This document shows, piece by piece, positions 16,080-30,500 of a DNA stretch of 64,000 nucleotides; within the stretch, counting starts at the first letter, position 1, and each line of letters opens with the position of its first letter. The notes beneath the pieces are model-generated. The model saw only the letters and a program-made list of their open reading frames with translations, searched no databases and had not been told where the DNA came from. Made by a program: the position numbers and the translations under genes. The stretch comes from Apostichopus japonicus. Taxonomy: Eukaryota; Echinodermata; Holothuroidea; Aspidochirotida; Stichopodidae. The stretch is from positions 4,194,001-4,258,000 of the forward strand of contig NC_092581.1 in assembly GCF_037975245.1 (NCBI RefSeq), read 5' to 3'.

Positions 16080-18752
16080 AATCAATATTCTCGTACGAAT
16101 TAACTTGGTAATGGTTGAGTGAGGGAAGAGGGTGCTTGTGTGGGGGTGGAGGGAATGAAGGGGTTCGGTGTCGATCAGCCATTTTGAATTGCAAAGACGC
16201 CGAGTCCACCCGTTTGATATGAATAAGCAGGACAGACCGAGACGTCGACAATGTAAATTTACGTACCAACTCCCCCCCCCCCCCCTCACGCACAGCACTA
16301 TTTCTTTATGAAGTATTCTGGCGTGATCTCATTTCTGTAAAGTGGGGTACACTATAATTGCTCCAGAGGAAAGGTTACACATTTTTCAGTTCAAATACAT
16401 TTTGAGAGAACCCCCCCCCCGTTCCCCTTCCCTCCCAACCATCACAACATATTACCACCCGATTGTTTTGATATATTTTGATATCATCTCATTTTCATAA
16501 TGAATGATACTTCAAGATCATGTACAAGTTTCCCAAAGATTGGTTTTGGATGAAATTTCGATCGAATGAACGTCATTGGAGGCCTAATTATGAGCTTAAC
16601 TAATTTGAAGTGATTGACTTCTAAACGATTTTTCTTCTCTTAGCAAAGCAAACTTTTAATGTGGAGATGAATTCCCAACTAGTCAATGAAGATATTACGG
16701 TTATGATCAGGGTGGCTTTAACCATGGAAGTATGATTTAAGATTATCCGGTCTAAGAATCATTGCGATTAGTTGTATTTTTCGTAATATATTTTCTATGA
16801 GTGCGCAATTCCTTTTTTATTGACATTTTTCTTTCACGTCGATCAATGCATTTTTATGTGTATGAGGTAATATCGTACAATATAAAGTTTCTACTTTTTT
16901 TTAACTGAACATTAATGTAAGATCGTTAAATCACATTCCGTTTCTCTCAGTACATGGCCTCTTTTAGAATGACCAACCACTTTTATATGGAATTTTGTAT
17001 GTAAATTTCCACGCCATGAATTTGCCATTGGTTTTTTTGCACAAGAGTATAAATTATTTGCTTTGCGAGAATTTCTTAGGACTGGGTTGTCTTCTCCGAT
17101 CTTCTTGGTCCGGTATAAACTGACAACTACCTTTAAAGGGTTAATTAAGTCAATTTTAGTGGATGACTGAACCAGACAACTGCTTCTTTTTTATTTTGCT
17201 TTTCTTTTTAAGTAACAGCTCCATGATTGAGGACTGGGTGGGTCTATGTCTTCTCTTTAGATGAAAAGGGAATAAGGTAAGGTAGGGTAAGGGGTGGGGG
17301 GTAGGAGGGATGAGTTTCAAGGTTGCCCATTGAGGTTTACCATATTATTCCATTTTGTATTCCATTTTCAAGGTTTTTATAATTGCATGGGGCCACTTGG
17401 CAAGCTAGAATGGGGCTGCGAAGGTTTTTACTGAATCCCATGAGGGTCAAATAATAATAAAAACTAAAAAACGGGTGTAATACCGGGCCTATAGGTACAG
17501 AAATCTCGCCAGTTCTTTCACTGACCATGTGTTTATGCTCTTCATGTCTACTGGAAGAAAATGGCCAGTGGGTTTTTTTTCTACTGGCAAACAGTAAAAT
17601 CCACTGGTAATTAGCCAGAAAATAGCTGTAATTTCAATACCTGCTACATGAGGAACCTACTATAAGAGTGCATGGCTACTAAACACAATGGATTGCACAC
17701 TGGATAGAAATAGTGACATTAATGTTAGGGATTTCTTGTTGCACACCCTTAGAACTAGTGACATTAATGTTAGGGATCTCACCTGGCAAGGTTTGATTAA
17801 TCATCTGTGCAAGCTTTTTTTTTTGTCATTGAAATTTAATTAAAAAAATAACAACATAAAAGTTGTTTCCTGTTATTTTTGTTATATATTTTATTTTATT
17901 TATTTTTTATTGCTTGACAACAACAAGCACCTTCCATTTTACAACAAAATTCCAAAGAAGAAGGGGGGACACCCCTCTGCTTAGACACCTCCCCTGCAGC
18001 CCCACCCCCATTGAAAGCAGAACAAGAAGAAGATCCTGTTTTAATTCTGTATCCTATGATGATACATTGTCTTTCACAAAGAATTAACCCAATGGTGTTA
18101 TTTATTGCACTTGGATCATACGATGTCATATTATCCAGGAGGGGTTGCTGAGTCAGTGGAACTGGTAACTGATCCCTCAGGCCACTTCACTGCCAGTTGC
18201 ACTATACCCCTCAAATACCCTTTCTCTACCACTCCTCTATCCATCCTCTACCCCTCATCTACCCTTCCTCTACACCTCCTCTCCCTTCTATAAAGACATC
18301 CAGTTTATTATCAGCTGTTCTGTATGCCAATTTCTACCATCAATGAAGAAATTTGTTCTTTTATGGCCGTCAGACTCTGTGAATGTTGCTGGATGTCTTC
18401 CTGTACCTGAAATGATACGAAAACACAAAACAAGAAAACATTGCACCCTGGGAAATTTAGCAGTGAAGAAAAAGTTCAAAATGACCAAAATTATGTCAGT
18501 TTTTAGAGATGATAGAGAAATCATCCAGCAGTGATTCCTGATCAAATTTAGCCGTTCGGTTATGGTTCGGAGAAGGTATTAAAGGTACAAGACACAGGTT
18601 TATTTACAACTACCATGATGGTAGAGGATCGAGGATATAAAGCCATATTTGACATGTTCCCTTTACAGTGGTGTGATGCATATATTAGCTAATCCTATGA
18701 ATAACATTCGTATTATATACAAAAATTACTCACAGTGTGACATGTACAATAT
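16080..18752. other. Intergenic, no gene seen
   Basis: Non-coding AT-rich DNA with C-runs (about 16273-16285 and 16411-16420). A short repeat block near 17555-17630 (TGGCCAGTGGG...AATCCACTGG) recurs in diverged form near 22143-22205. No splice-supported coding exon was found. Confidence 0.5.
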
Positions 18753-19240
18753 AAAATATTACATATATGAATTGTTTAAAATTATTTCTTAATTAATCTT
18801 TTTAGTCTAGGATCAGATTTGGATCAAATTGAAACTGATGTCCTTTAAACTATATGGGTGTGTGATCTCTAAAATGTATCTAGGTGAATTGATTTTATCT
18901 ACAGTATTAGTGAATCAATTTGAAAATATTACATATATGAATTGTTTAAAATAATTTCTTAATTAATCTAAGATTTGGATCAAATTTAAGTCGGTGTCCT
19001 TTAAACTATTTGGGTGTGTGATCTCTAAAATGTATCTAGGTGAATTGATTTTATCTACAGTATTAGTGAATCAATTTGAAAATATTACATATATGAATTG
19101 TTTAAAATAATTTCTTAATTAATCTAAGATTTGGATCAAATTTAAGTCGATGTCCATTAAACTATATGGGTGTGTGATCTTTAAAACGTATCTAGGTGTA
19201 TTTATTTTTATCTACAGTATCTAGTGAATCTGTCTCCTAT
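18753..19240. repeat. Three-copy tandem repeat, about 156-170 bp unit
   Basis: Units start at about 18753, 18923 and 19079, each with AAAATATTACATATATGAAT. Each continues to ATCTACAGTATTAGTGAATC or a close variant. The copies are very similar, suggesting a recent local expansion. Confidence 0.9.
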
Positions 19241-19554
19241 ATTAAACCCAGCAAAAAAACTTCCTAAGATGTATTTCATATCTGTTGTGACAATAATTCA
19301 GTCAGTTTGGCAACAATTCAGTTTGTGCTCTTGTCTTTGCTTGATGGGAAAGGTTTTACTGCAAAGACAATCATGGATTTGAAGCAAAAGTTATGGAGTA
19401 GAGAAGAAAGTTATCTTTATAGTTATTCACCAATTTGTATTCTTCTCTAGTCCCGTCTCCAGGTTCTTCCAAGAGAAACATCAGGGCTTTCCTCTGATCT
19501 TCAAGCAAACTGGCGATAGAATATTATAGAATGAGATTTAACGCTTCACCAGAA

Positions 19555-20095
19555 TACCATACGGCATAACAGTAACAATACCATACGACGAAATATTATA
19601 AAATACCATGCAATACTTTAACAAACAATGCAATACAATAACATACAACGCAGTGCAATACACTACCATACAATACAATAAATTACCATACAATGACCAT
19701 TCCATACAACACAACATTACATACCATACAATACAATACAATTACCATATCATTCCATACAATACAACACATATGCCATACAATACATTACCATACAATG
19801 CTATACCATACAATACAATACCATACCATACGATACATTACCATACAATACATTACCATACAATGCTATACCATACAATACCATACCATACGATACATTA
19901 CCATACAATACATTACCATACCAAACCATACAATACATTACCATACCAAACCATACATACATACCATACAACAACCATATCATTCCAAACAATACAACAC
20001 AATGCAATACCTTACCATACAATACCATACCATACAATTACAATACCAGTCCATACAATACAACTCATAAACAATACAATACATTTATCATATGG
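19555..20095. repeat. Degenerate CATAC/AATAC pentamer satellite
   Basis: About 540 bp built from ATACC, ATACA and CATAC pentamers with higher-order blocks such as ATACATTACCATACA. Open frames across it (Tyr, His, Thr and Ile-rich) are repeat artefacts. Confidence 0.95.
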
Positions 20096-20518
20096 GTAGT
20101 TAAAGCAGTTTCACACTTTCAAGCAATAGCTTTAGACTTGTTTAACAATTGATATCTACATCCCATATTATCCCTAATGACTCTAATTATTTTAAGAAAA
20201 ACTTGAATACCTATCTCTATATCTGTCAAAATCAATTACTTGGGGGAACTATTCAAAACACACTAAAAACTAATTGACTGTGTGGGGTCTCTAATATCTT
20301 AGATACAAGGTGGTAAGCACTCCGCAATCTAAATTCTTCCTAAATCAACAGCATATGGGTGACAGCCAATTCCGCATCCATCTCATATTTGAGTTTTGTC
20401 CAAACTGCGGCGTATAAGCAAATAACAATCTTCCCATAAACACTGGACACAAACAGATTAACCAGAGTTGATTATTAATATCTCACAAAGTTAATTACAA
20501 GAAACACAATCATATTGA

Positions 20519-20790
20519 GAGCGTGGTGGCCAATTGGCTAAGTCGTTGGACTCTTGATCCAAGGATTGCTGGTTCGATTCATGCCTAGTTCATTACGTTG
20601 TGTCCTTGGGCAAGATGGGGGTTAAATGGGTACCTGTGAGGTAACTTGTCATTGGGCGCAGTATATGACTGCTGCCGACTGGAGGGATTGTCTCTGGGAC
20701 AGGTTATCATTGACCAGGGGTAACATAACGTCTGTAAAGCGCTTTGAGACCTAACGCTGGTATAAAGCGCTATATAAAAAAAGCAAATAT
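20519..20790 (+). mobile_element. tRNA-derived SINE
   Basis: The head resembles a tRNA: an A-box-like stretch GTGGCCAATTGGCTAAG, an anticodon-arm-like region, and a B box GGTTCGATTC. The body ends with GCGCTTTGAGACC...TAAAGCGCTATATAAA, a tail common in marine invertebrate SINEs. It ends about 27 bp from the SFI1-like stop codon, so it probably lies in that gene's 3' UTR in antisense orientation. Confidence 0.85.
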
Positions 20791-20816
20791 ATATCTATAT
20801 ATATATTGACATAAAC

Positions 20817-21555
20817 TCACATGACTTGATTCTTAAGTCGTTGGTATTCTAAGAGGAGGTTCTTTAACGCTAAGATCTTATCTTTGGTTGTGACTGTCGC
20901 TGTGTTGGAACTTTCAACGTGATCGCCGCCACTATCATCACCGTAATCATCATCTTCATCTTCCTCGTCATCACTATCATCCTGCCTCATCTCGAGATGA
21001 TGACGATGATCAGTGAAATGCTTCTCTCTCTTGCCGACATCCTTGACAAATTCTTCATCTTCTGTTTGTGTTTCAGATGCTTCACTTGTGACCTCTTGTA
21101 GTTTGGAAGACCAGCTCACTTTACGTTTTATTGTCCCAGCCACTTGTTCCACCTCTTCAGACTGCATATTCATAAAGGCAGACTGCATATTCATGAAGGC
21201 AGACGGAGGGAGGAGTCTCCTAGTCTGTAGCCGTATGATTGGCTCCCTCAAAGAAACGGAATTCCCCTCCTCCTCTTCTTCCCCCTTCTCCTCCGTTGCA
21301 GTTCTTAATTTCTTGTCTCCCAGAATGTTTAACTCGGAGCTGAATGAGACGTCATGACCTTGGATATCCCCCAGAGTGTCATCACACGATCCACTAGATT
21401 TATTTTGCGATTTGCTTGATTTCTCATGCGATGTTCTCCTCTTATCACATGACTGAACTGATCCCTCAGGTAACGTCACATCCAATGTGTCGCTTACTTC
21501 ATAATAAGGTTCCCTAGTTTGTTCACTCTGTGTTTCGTTTTCATCCACCAATTCC
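20817..21555 (-). CDS. SFI1: SFI1-like exon 20 (acidic C-terminus)
   Basis: The exon starts after CCCTCGCAG and ends at TGA (20819-20817). It encodes a hydrophilic tail with an acidic run ([16 protein letters not shown]) and ends in a predicted helix ([16 protein letters not shown]). A short in-frame direct duplication gives AFMNMQS twice (about 21168-21205). Confidence 0.8.
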
Positions 21556-24500
21556 CTGCGAGGGAAACAAAAAGCAAAAAATGACCGAGGCATATTTACG
21601 AGTAAATTTCTACCGGGGTCCATCAATACCAACTTTGCCTCCTAAGAACAGTTAATCTGGGAAAACAGATTGAAACATAAAACCGAAAATTCAAAACCCA
21701 ATTACCGTCTTGTAGGACGAGACAGGCTTTCTTCCACACTCTCCCACAAACCAGCGTCCTGTAGTGAACTACGTAAGAAATCCGGCCACTTTGGACGGGG
21801 TCTGGATGTACTGTGGAGAGAGAATAACAGTACAAACATGTATGAAATCATATCTAGAATCCCACAATGTTATTCACTTGCCAAAAGAATGACAGTATTG
21901 GCCCAGTACTAAAATTACTTACTACAGACTAAATTAACTTTTCTCACTAGCATTTTCCTGAGTTATGTACAACACACATCGGTTACTGTACAGGTTTTTG
22001 AGAGCACAGCCAATAATATTTGCTGATAATAGGCAGTGAAACAAGGTTTATGTTAGGTATGAAGGGAATCATGTCAATTCTTTGACTGACGAGTGCTAAC
22101 CATACCATGTGTATAAATTCTTAATAATATCTCCTGGCAGAAAATGGCCAGTTGCACAGTTCCTTTTTTACTAACGGAAACAGCAAAATCCACTGGCAAA
22201 TAGCCCAAAGCTTTTGGGCCAGCTGTTAGCATATTACATCAACAGTCCACATTGACTAGATTTTGCATATGTTACAATTAACATGTTAATGCTTAACACT
22301 ATCCTAACAAATTCCAACTGCATCCCTAGGCCAAAAATGGCCATTACTAGTTGCCCTGTTCATCAACCAAAACTCGGTTGACCATGAAATAAAACAATAT
22401 TCGACTGTCCTCAGTTTGACCCAATTGATAAAAATAAAAAACAAATAAAAACAGTGAAATTAAGTTCTTGGATATAGTCAAAATAAAAAGACAAATTGAA
22501 TTAGCGCTATACCTGTTCGATATCTGGAAGGACGCCCCCAACCAGAAATCTGAGCTCGGTTCCTTTATTCCACCTCCCTCTCGAGTCCGTCTCATCAATG
22601 TCTTCTGCCTCCAGTGGAGAGCACATCGTCTCACTACGAGGAACGATTTAGATGCAGCCTGAAGAGAGAGGCAATGAGTTATATGTCTGGTTCCTTGTCT
22701 TTGTCTCAAGGCAAGAAGAGTTAATAATAATTAGTCTTATATAGCACAGAATCCAACCTAAAGGTGCGGGCAGAATAGCAGAAACTGCGATCACCAAAGG
22801 TTCTCGTGCGTGTCACAGGAACAGTAAGTTGATAGAGGTATTGGGAACGAGTAGGTCTATCTGTTGTTCGCTCTTGGATAAGGTCGTGAAGATATTCGGG
22901 GGCACCATACTTCAATGCCCTGAATACCAATATCAGAATTTTATAGTTAATCCGAGGGTTAACTGGGGGCCAGTGTAGATCGATAAGTGTAGCGGTGATG
23001 CTGTTAAATCTAGGTAATCCAGTAACAATTCTAGCAGCTGTATTCTGAATCCTTTGTAATCTTGCAAGTCGGGACAAAGTTGCTTCATATAAAAGAGAGT
23101 TAGACAGGTTGTAAGGGAATGTGACAATGAAAGAAGCCCTACGTGAAATGTCTTCTGTTGTCAAGAATGAACCAACGACCCAATAAACAAGGCTTAATAG
23201 AGAGCAGTGAACCCATGCCTAAAGAAATTGAATAGGGAAAGAATGACACAACAAAATGGTTTGAATTGAATAACAACCCTCCCCCCTCCCCTTCCCCCCC
23301 AACAAAGTTAATTAGAAGTGTTCTAAGGGTTGCGGTGATGTCAGAATATACCTTTGATCTCTCAAACTAAACATGCTGACTAAACCTCTGAATAGGTTTG
23401 TAACACTGTAGATAAATGGACCCCTTTAGGTAAAATTCATTGCAACCTACGAGGCATCACATACCACTAGTAGTAATATTTGTCATACCTTGCCCTGCTT
23501 CTCCGACAGATTTTTGACCCTCGTTTGGGATAATCCATCAGCTGTCATTATCCACTTTCTGAGACCAGTCTCCAGCAACCTCTGGTGTCGTAGTACCATT
23601 GCGCCCTCTATCCTCTCCTTCTTTTCCCTTCTAGTTTTGACATAACTTTTCCATGCGACGAGTGCTTTCCCCTGTAGTACCAAACTCCAGTGCCATAGAG
23701 CGACATTGGTTTCCGAGCGCTCCCTCAGAGATCGGACATACTGAATTAAGAAGAGTATTAATATATGAGGAAAGAATTTCAAACACAGATGCAACACTAG
23801 TACTAAAATAACATTACGACCTATACTCTGACAAAAGGTGGCTTACCACAGCTACTATTTAACAAATGTTCGAAAGATTTTAAGAATGTTATGAGCATAA
23901 GAATGGCATTACCATTTCAGTTCAATTGTATGTCACAATGAGACGGTTTCTGGTGTCTTTAATTACAATGCAAACAATACCAGCTGCACTGAATTCTTCA
24001 TAAGAAGGAAAAACAAAATCAGGTTTTGCCAAAGATTGACCAATTGTAATTATGAGGTTAACGAACATCAAATGCAGGTAACATAACAATAAATAAATAA
24101 ACTAATAGGAAAAACACTAAAGATATAACTACATAGTATACGTTGCTTTAAAGATCGTTCCTTTTTCGGCCCAAAATTTTAGCAATGATAACAAAAAGCT
24201 GATCAAACACAGCATGCATTAAAATCTGGTCTTCCTTACGTGTTTCTTCCACAGAAGGAAAAACTTTGCCTCCAGTCTGGTAACATCCAACCAGGTAGAC
24301 TGCTGGTGTAGTATCTGTAGTAACATAAACATGTAAAGCTAACACTGTAACTGTAAACAAACTTTATCATCATTCTCAAATTGCAGGAAAAAACTTTTGA
24401 CTACTCGCCCATGTTCAAGGTGATACAACAGTAGCATTTAAAAACATATTGTTACATAGAATGTCAACGCTGTATTACACCCTGTGACCACAGGACACAT

Positions 24501-27500
24501 GCTAAAGTGAAGAGATAACGGCTAAGCTAGTCGAGGTTTGAATTAAAACAAAAACTTATTAGTAAAAACTTACTCAAAAGTAAAACTTTTGGTTGAAATA
24601 CTTACCAACTTTCTGGTTTGAATTTGTTTAAATTCCTTCCATCTCTTGAAAACATCTTTCATCGTCTTCCCATGAAAATGGTCCGTGGCCTTCTTATAGG
24701 CTGCTCTGTAGGCAGCGTGATCTCTCCTCAGGAGCCGCCAGTCGCAGAAATACCGTCTTAGTTTCTCTGGAAAGAGAGAAAGAAACAAATAAATTCCTTT
24801 AAAGTCATTGAAGACTCGCCCCAACCCACGTGCCGCCCTCTGAATAAAGTTAACTTTCCCTTGCTTGCAAGTGAAGTTTTCTTCTTGTCGCTACAAAATG
24901 CAGACAGTAGTGAAACGTGATACCTTGTTATCTTTTATCTGGACCTGAGATGTCCATCGCTACTATGTACAGTGTTGTGGGTATTGACCGTAGCTGTATA
25001 TATTGACTGTACACTAGTGTCTAATTACTGACGGTAGCAAGCTGTGTGTATTTTCTGGGATCCATGGTGGTGTCTAACACTTCTGTTACACCTGATTAGA
25101 AACTAGGTCAGATTACCGGCACCAGACGTTATTTTGTGCGCGAGTCTTCACTCCCTTTAAGGTTTAGTTTAGTCCGTGGTGCATTTTAGCAAGATTCATT
25201 TATTTTACAGGTATCCTGCAAGACGCGAATAATTTTTTATATTGGAGCAGGACAAGAGTAAGATCCACAATGTACTAATATACAGAATAATCACTCCTAC
25301 GAGATAATCCAACATTGATGAAGGATATTTTGAAGTGGGGGGGGGGGGGGGTTGAATTGTTTTAATTTGCAGGAATCATACCATCACCACTCTTACTATA
25401 TTGATTTATTTAATACTGATATCAATGTCTAATTACCTCGGTCGAGTTGTTCCAATGCTTCGCTCAGTTGATCCTTCTGTTTCTGTACTTTGATAGCACG
25501 GGTCAGCGTATACCGATGCCAGGCATTGAATGATTGGCTCACGATCAGGTTACCATGGTGACTCTCTGCAACGTCCTGACACTGCCTGGCCTTCTTGTGT
25601 TCCTGAACGTTAGACCTCCAAAGATCGAATGCGAGTCTGCGTGAAAGATACATCGATAAACAGTTCATGATACACGCTCGCCGGGCGCAGGGAGCGAGCA
25701 CCAGGCGATTACACATACTAAACTAGAAGTGGGCTATCGAATTTCTCTGTTTTAAGCCTACACTACAAAATGCTAAATAAAGTGTACTTGAACATCAGTG
25801 ATCTTACGACACGACACATTTCAATATCATTGGTAGACACATCTCCATCAAATCGTCAGGGGTGACGTATCTATTTAACATACATATAGCTCAATATGCA
25901 ATCTGTACACACGTTCATAGACCAGCAATATCTCTCTGTAAGTATTGCAAACTTAACAATCTGATTCGTCAATTTCTATTTAACATACATATAGCTCAAT
26001 ATGCAATCTGTACACCCATTCTTAGACCGGTAATATCTCTCTGTATGTATTGCAAACTTAATAATCTGATTGGTCAATTACTTCAGATGGTGTAGTAAAT
26101 GGTTGGTTCTCAAGATTGGCCCCCCCCCCCCACACTGCCAAGCGGACTGACCACAACCTTTGATCAATGTGATCCTGGTTTTTGAAATGTTCGTCAATAC
26201 ATCCACAGCTGTATACTGCATACTCAATAACTGATGATCGCAGTGTGACACACACTGAGAGTTGTCTGTTACCCGCCATCACATGCAATATTACTTTACT
26301 GTGATTGGTTTACGCATGTTGTAACTGGACAGTTCAGTTTAAGAACGTCCGTAAACTGACCCTTACCTCATTCTTTCCTTCATAATGCGGTTGTATTTAC
26401 TCTCTGAGATGGCTAATTTTGTCGTCACCTCCGTTTGATAGATCTGGAAAGGTTTAAGCAAAGATTGTTCGTAACTGTAGGCAACCATTAAATACTCATG
26501 AATATTTATATATTCTATTGGGTGTCACATTCTGTTACTTAGTATTATTACGAATATACGACAGGAAGTTCATTAAGATAACCTCCATGCCAAACGAAAG
26601 GCAAGGGAGTTTATTCCAAATAGAGGTTGCCAACTTGGGCTGGATCTATTATGAAAAGCTCTATAATAATAAAACATTGCCCAATAATCCCTACTAAACA
26701 CCCTCCCCACTCATGTCTTCAGTTAAAAACATCAAATATCTAAATAGTCTTACTAAGTGATCATTTAGGGTCAGTGCTAATAAACTCTAGAGCAGGGGTG
26801 GGCAACCTTTTTGAATGAATGGGCCAGATATAAGGAGTGAAAAATTGACTGGGCCGCACCTAACCAACGACCAGCTATTGATTTCAGACCTTTAATTCCG
26901 AGGACTTTCAAGCAATAGGTGTGTGTACTTAATCTGTGTTCACAAAAACATAATATCAATACAGTACATTTGATAATTAATGGGGATAATAGGCCTACCT
27001 GACAGCATCATTAGTGCCGATAAATTTTAAGCAGCTAGCTCGTGTTTTGTGCTGATGTAAAATAGATTGATTTTTTCTTTTTCTTGAGACATCTCAGGGC
27101 CGCCAAAAAAAAATCAATGGCGGGCCGCATGTGGCCAGCGGGCCGTAGGTTGCCCACCCCAGCTCTATAGGACATCATACCTTCCAGTGTGTCATAGCTA
27201 GACGCAAGATCTTGAAGTCATTATACTGTTCAGCTTTCCGAATGGACGTTGCCTTTTTCCTTCGTCGTTGGGTATCTTTCGTCCAAGCCGTCCAGACCTT
27301 ACGCAGGATGCAGACGTTGTAGTGAATGATGGACGTCCCCTCCTTTACTTTCCTTTTAAGTACAAGTTTAAAAGAAAATTTTCACATTTTCTACAATTTG
27401 CAATTGTGTATTATAAACATTTCTTCAAAACATAAACCAGTTAGCAACTTCAGTATTTTCATAGCATATATAATATTAGCGATACCTTAAAACTGGTTCA

Positions 27501-30500
27501 CACAAAATGTTGATGTTATTTAGAATTCCCTCTATATATAACAGAGTTCATTGGTAATGATTGGAAAGAACATGCATAAGTTGATACTCTCAATCCTGGA
27601 AAAATCCTTCGAATAAAAATCTTTGGAAAATTTCGTATGTCCAGTTCTTTCCGTCTAAATTTATTTCAAAACTTCACTGACCTTTCTTTTGTATCCTGTA
27701 CAAATTCTCTCCACTGATCGAAATGTTGACGGCAGAGATGACGCTTGAAGTATCTATTTGCTGCCATCTTGTAAGAGATGGAAAACGAAAGAAAGAAAGA
27801 ACAATTCGGTAAGATGAATGATGTTACATCTTTGGTGAGTTTACACTTAAGTTTAATCTGAAGAGCTGTCAAAACGGGGGGGGGGGGGGGGGGAAGGGGG
27901 GTGATGAACAATGTGCCAGTGATGCTATATAACCTAGCAGTATTTGCTTCTATATCACTTGGGTGATGTTGATGTGTGATGTGAGCTATGGGATAATTGA
28001 AAGAAGGTTTTCTTGCCAACCAGGTTTTTGACATCAAGAGAAGTGCTCAGGAATAATAATAATGATAATATTCAAGTTTTAATAGCACTTTATACCAGCG
28101 TTAGGTCTCAAAGGGCTTAAGAGACATTACAAAATACCCCTGGTGAATGATAACCTGAAGGAAGAAGTCCTTACAGACCTTCATCAAGAGAATTGCTCAG
28201 GAATAATCATAATAATATTCAAGTTTTATATAGCGCTTTATATCAGCGAAAGGGCTTTACAGACATTACAAAGTACCCCTGGTGAATGATAACCTGAAGG
28301 AAGAAGTCCTTCAGGAATAAGCCATTACAGATGTATGATTAACAGGGCAGTGAAGCCTACATGGGGCAGGGAGGGGGGGGTGTAGTGAAATACTGAAAAA
28401 AACACCCCTTTCAATAAGTAAAAAGTGCCCTCTTTTGTACAAAATATAGCACATTTCCATTTTGATAATTTTTAAGTCCCATTTTTCTTTCCTATTTAAA
28501 AAGTGCCCTTCTTGTTGTAAACTTACATAAAATTTTAATTAAAAAGTGCCCTATCAAAAAAGTGTCATTAAATAAGTGGCTTGCCACCTCAAAGAAAATG
28601 TCATCATACTCACTGCCCCCCTCAAAGTCTGCCCGACCCCCTCCCCCCAGAGTGAACCTCCTGTGCCACCCCAGAGGATGTACGATATGACTGTACATGT
28701 AACTGACAATCAAGCAGGAACTGCTGAGAGGACCAACCATGTCATCGTACTCACTTCCCCTCAAAGTCTGCCCCCATCCCCTCGAAGTGAACCCCCTGTG
28801 CCACCCCAGACGATGTACCATACGACAGTCTATGAAACTGACAATCAAGCAAGAACTGCTGAGAGGACCAACCATGTTATCTCTTCCACACAGAACATCA
28901 TCAGTTCGATTCTTCCACAATATGAATACAGCTGTCATAGAATTCTTCTGATGGTGCAGTATGGCCTGTGAGAATGAGAAAATGACAAGTTGATACTAAA
29001 ATTCTTCAGTTCTTCCAGGTAGATTTAAGAACTGAAAGATATTACAGCAGTAGAATTCATGACTATTTCTACCACAGTAGAAATGTGCGTAGCTACTAAT
29101 AGTCATATTTCCACACATTACTCCATTAATACCTGTACAATAACTGTAATAGACACTATTTGCCAAGAACATGGGACCTTGGCAAGATAACTGCACAATC
29201 ATTTCATTCACAAAGGATGCATATTTTTGTCCCCTGATGACCTCATATGACCTTTGACCTCTATTATAAACTACTGAAAAGATGGTACTCATTGAGGGGT
29301 GCCTGTTACTGTACCTATGTACCAGATTCAATGCTTTGTTGTTGTTTAAACTCATCTTTTCATATCTTGACCACTGGTGACCCTCAAATGACCTTTCACC
29401 TAGACCAATCACGAAATCGGTCAAGACACACATAAGGGGCAGCTATGTACCACGTATGAAGTCCATACAAGCTACACAAAGTGAGTTATCAAAGTTTATG
29501 AGTTGTCTCACACACAGAGAGATACATTCAAAACATACACAGCGCATCACTAATCCATAAATTACTTCTGTCATCCATTGGTAAGGAAAGAACAATCCAT
29601 CAAACAATACAGATGTACTTTACCATTCGTTCCATCGATCTTCGCTCAAGGCTTAGATGATACGTCTCCTTCCATTGGTTAAAAGCTGCATTCATCACAT
29701 GATACCTTCAGGAGGGGGATGAAGAAAGGTCCACAGGTTTAACATTCAAAATTCTTTCAAATACAATCAATTTATGGGTTATATTCTATTCCTGATAATC
29801 CTAGTAAAACATTTATAAAAAAAAATCCCTCACCATTCCCCCTCTCAAAGAAAAAGAGATAAGATATTAGCAATACCTGTAAAACTGATTTGATTGGTCT
29901 GTGATCTGTCGTTTGACCTCTTGACCCTGTACATTGGCTGCTAGAGCGCAGAGAGCTCTGTAGCATAGATCTTGTTGGTGATGAGCCTCAGCCGTCCTGT
30001 AAGCATTCTACGAGAATATCCAGCCGTAATTAAAATCGGGGGATAGGAAAAAATTGTTGGCATATAAAGGTAAAAACAGATCAACAAAGGGGTATTTATT
30101 CTATTGGAATTCTGATATCAAAAATTGTATAATGCCTAATGAGGGCTGTCAAGATAGGCAGCACAATTAAACTATGTGGGGAGCAGTAGAGCATGTACAG
30201 AATATGCAAATGACATGCATGTATTTGTTCTCTTACAAGACAATGGGAGGAGAGTATCAGATGTATTTGCAGGTTTGATCTGCTGATGTCTTGTTCTACA
30301 CCTGCCATAGTTATACTGCACTACTGTGCATTAAACTCTTGTTCTGTAATGATACGATTTAATTACAGCCTCCACGCATCCTAACAGTGAAAGGTTTATC
30401 TATAATAGCATAGGCTACTCTACAAAACCATCATTCAGCCCCTTCAAAACCATCTCACCATGTTAGAAGGGCCCTCAAACATTAGAAAACTACATTACGA

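Noticed and set aside
19608-20099. 163-codon and 125-codon plus-strand frames and a 78-codon minus frame
   Set aside because: They translate the CATAC pentamer satellite; the Tyr-His-Thr-Ile composition follows from the repeat.
28492-28971. Open frames of 148 and 131 codons on both strands
   Set aside because: They arise from a 142-bp tandem duplication without stops. There are no splice or family signals.
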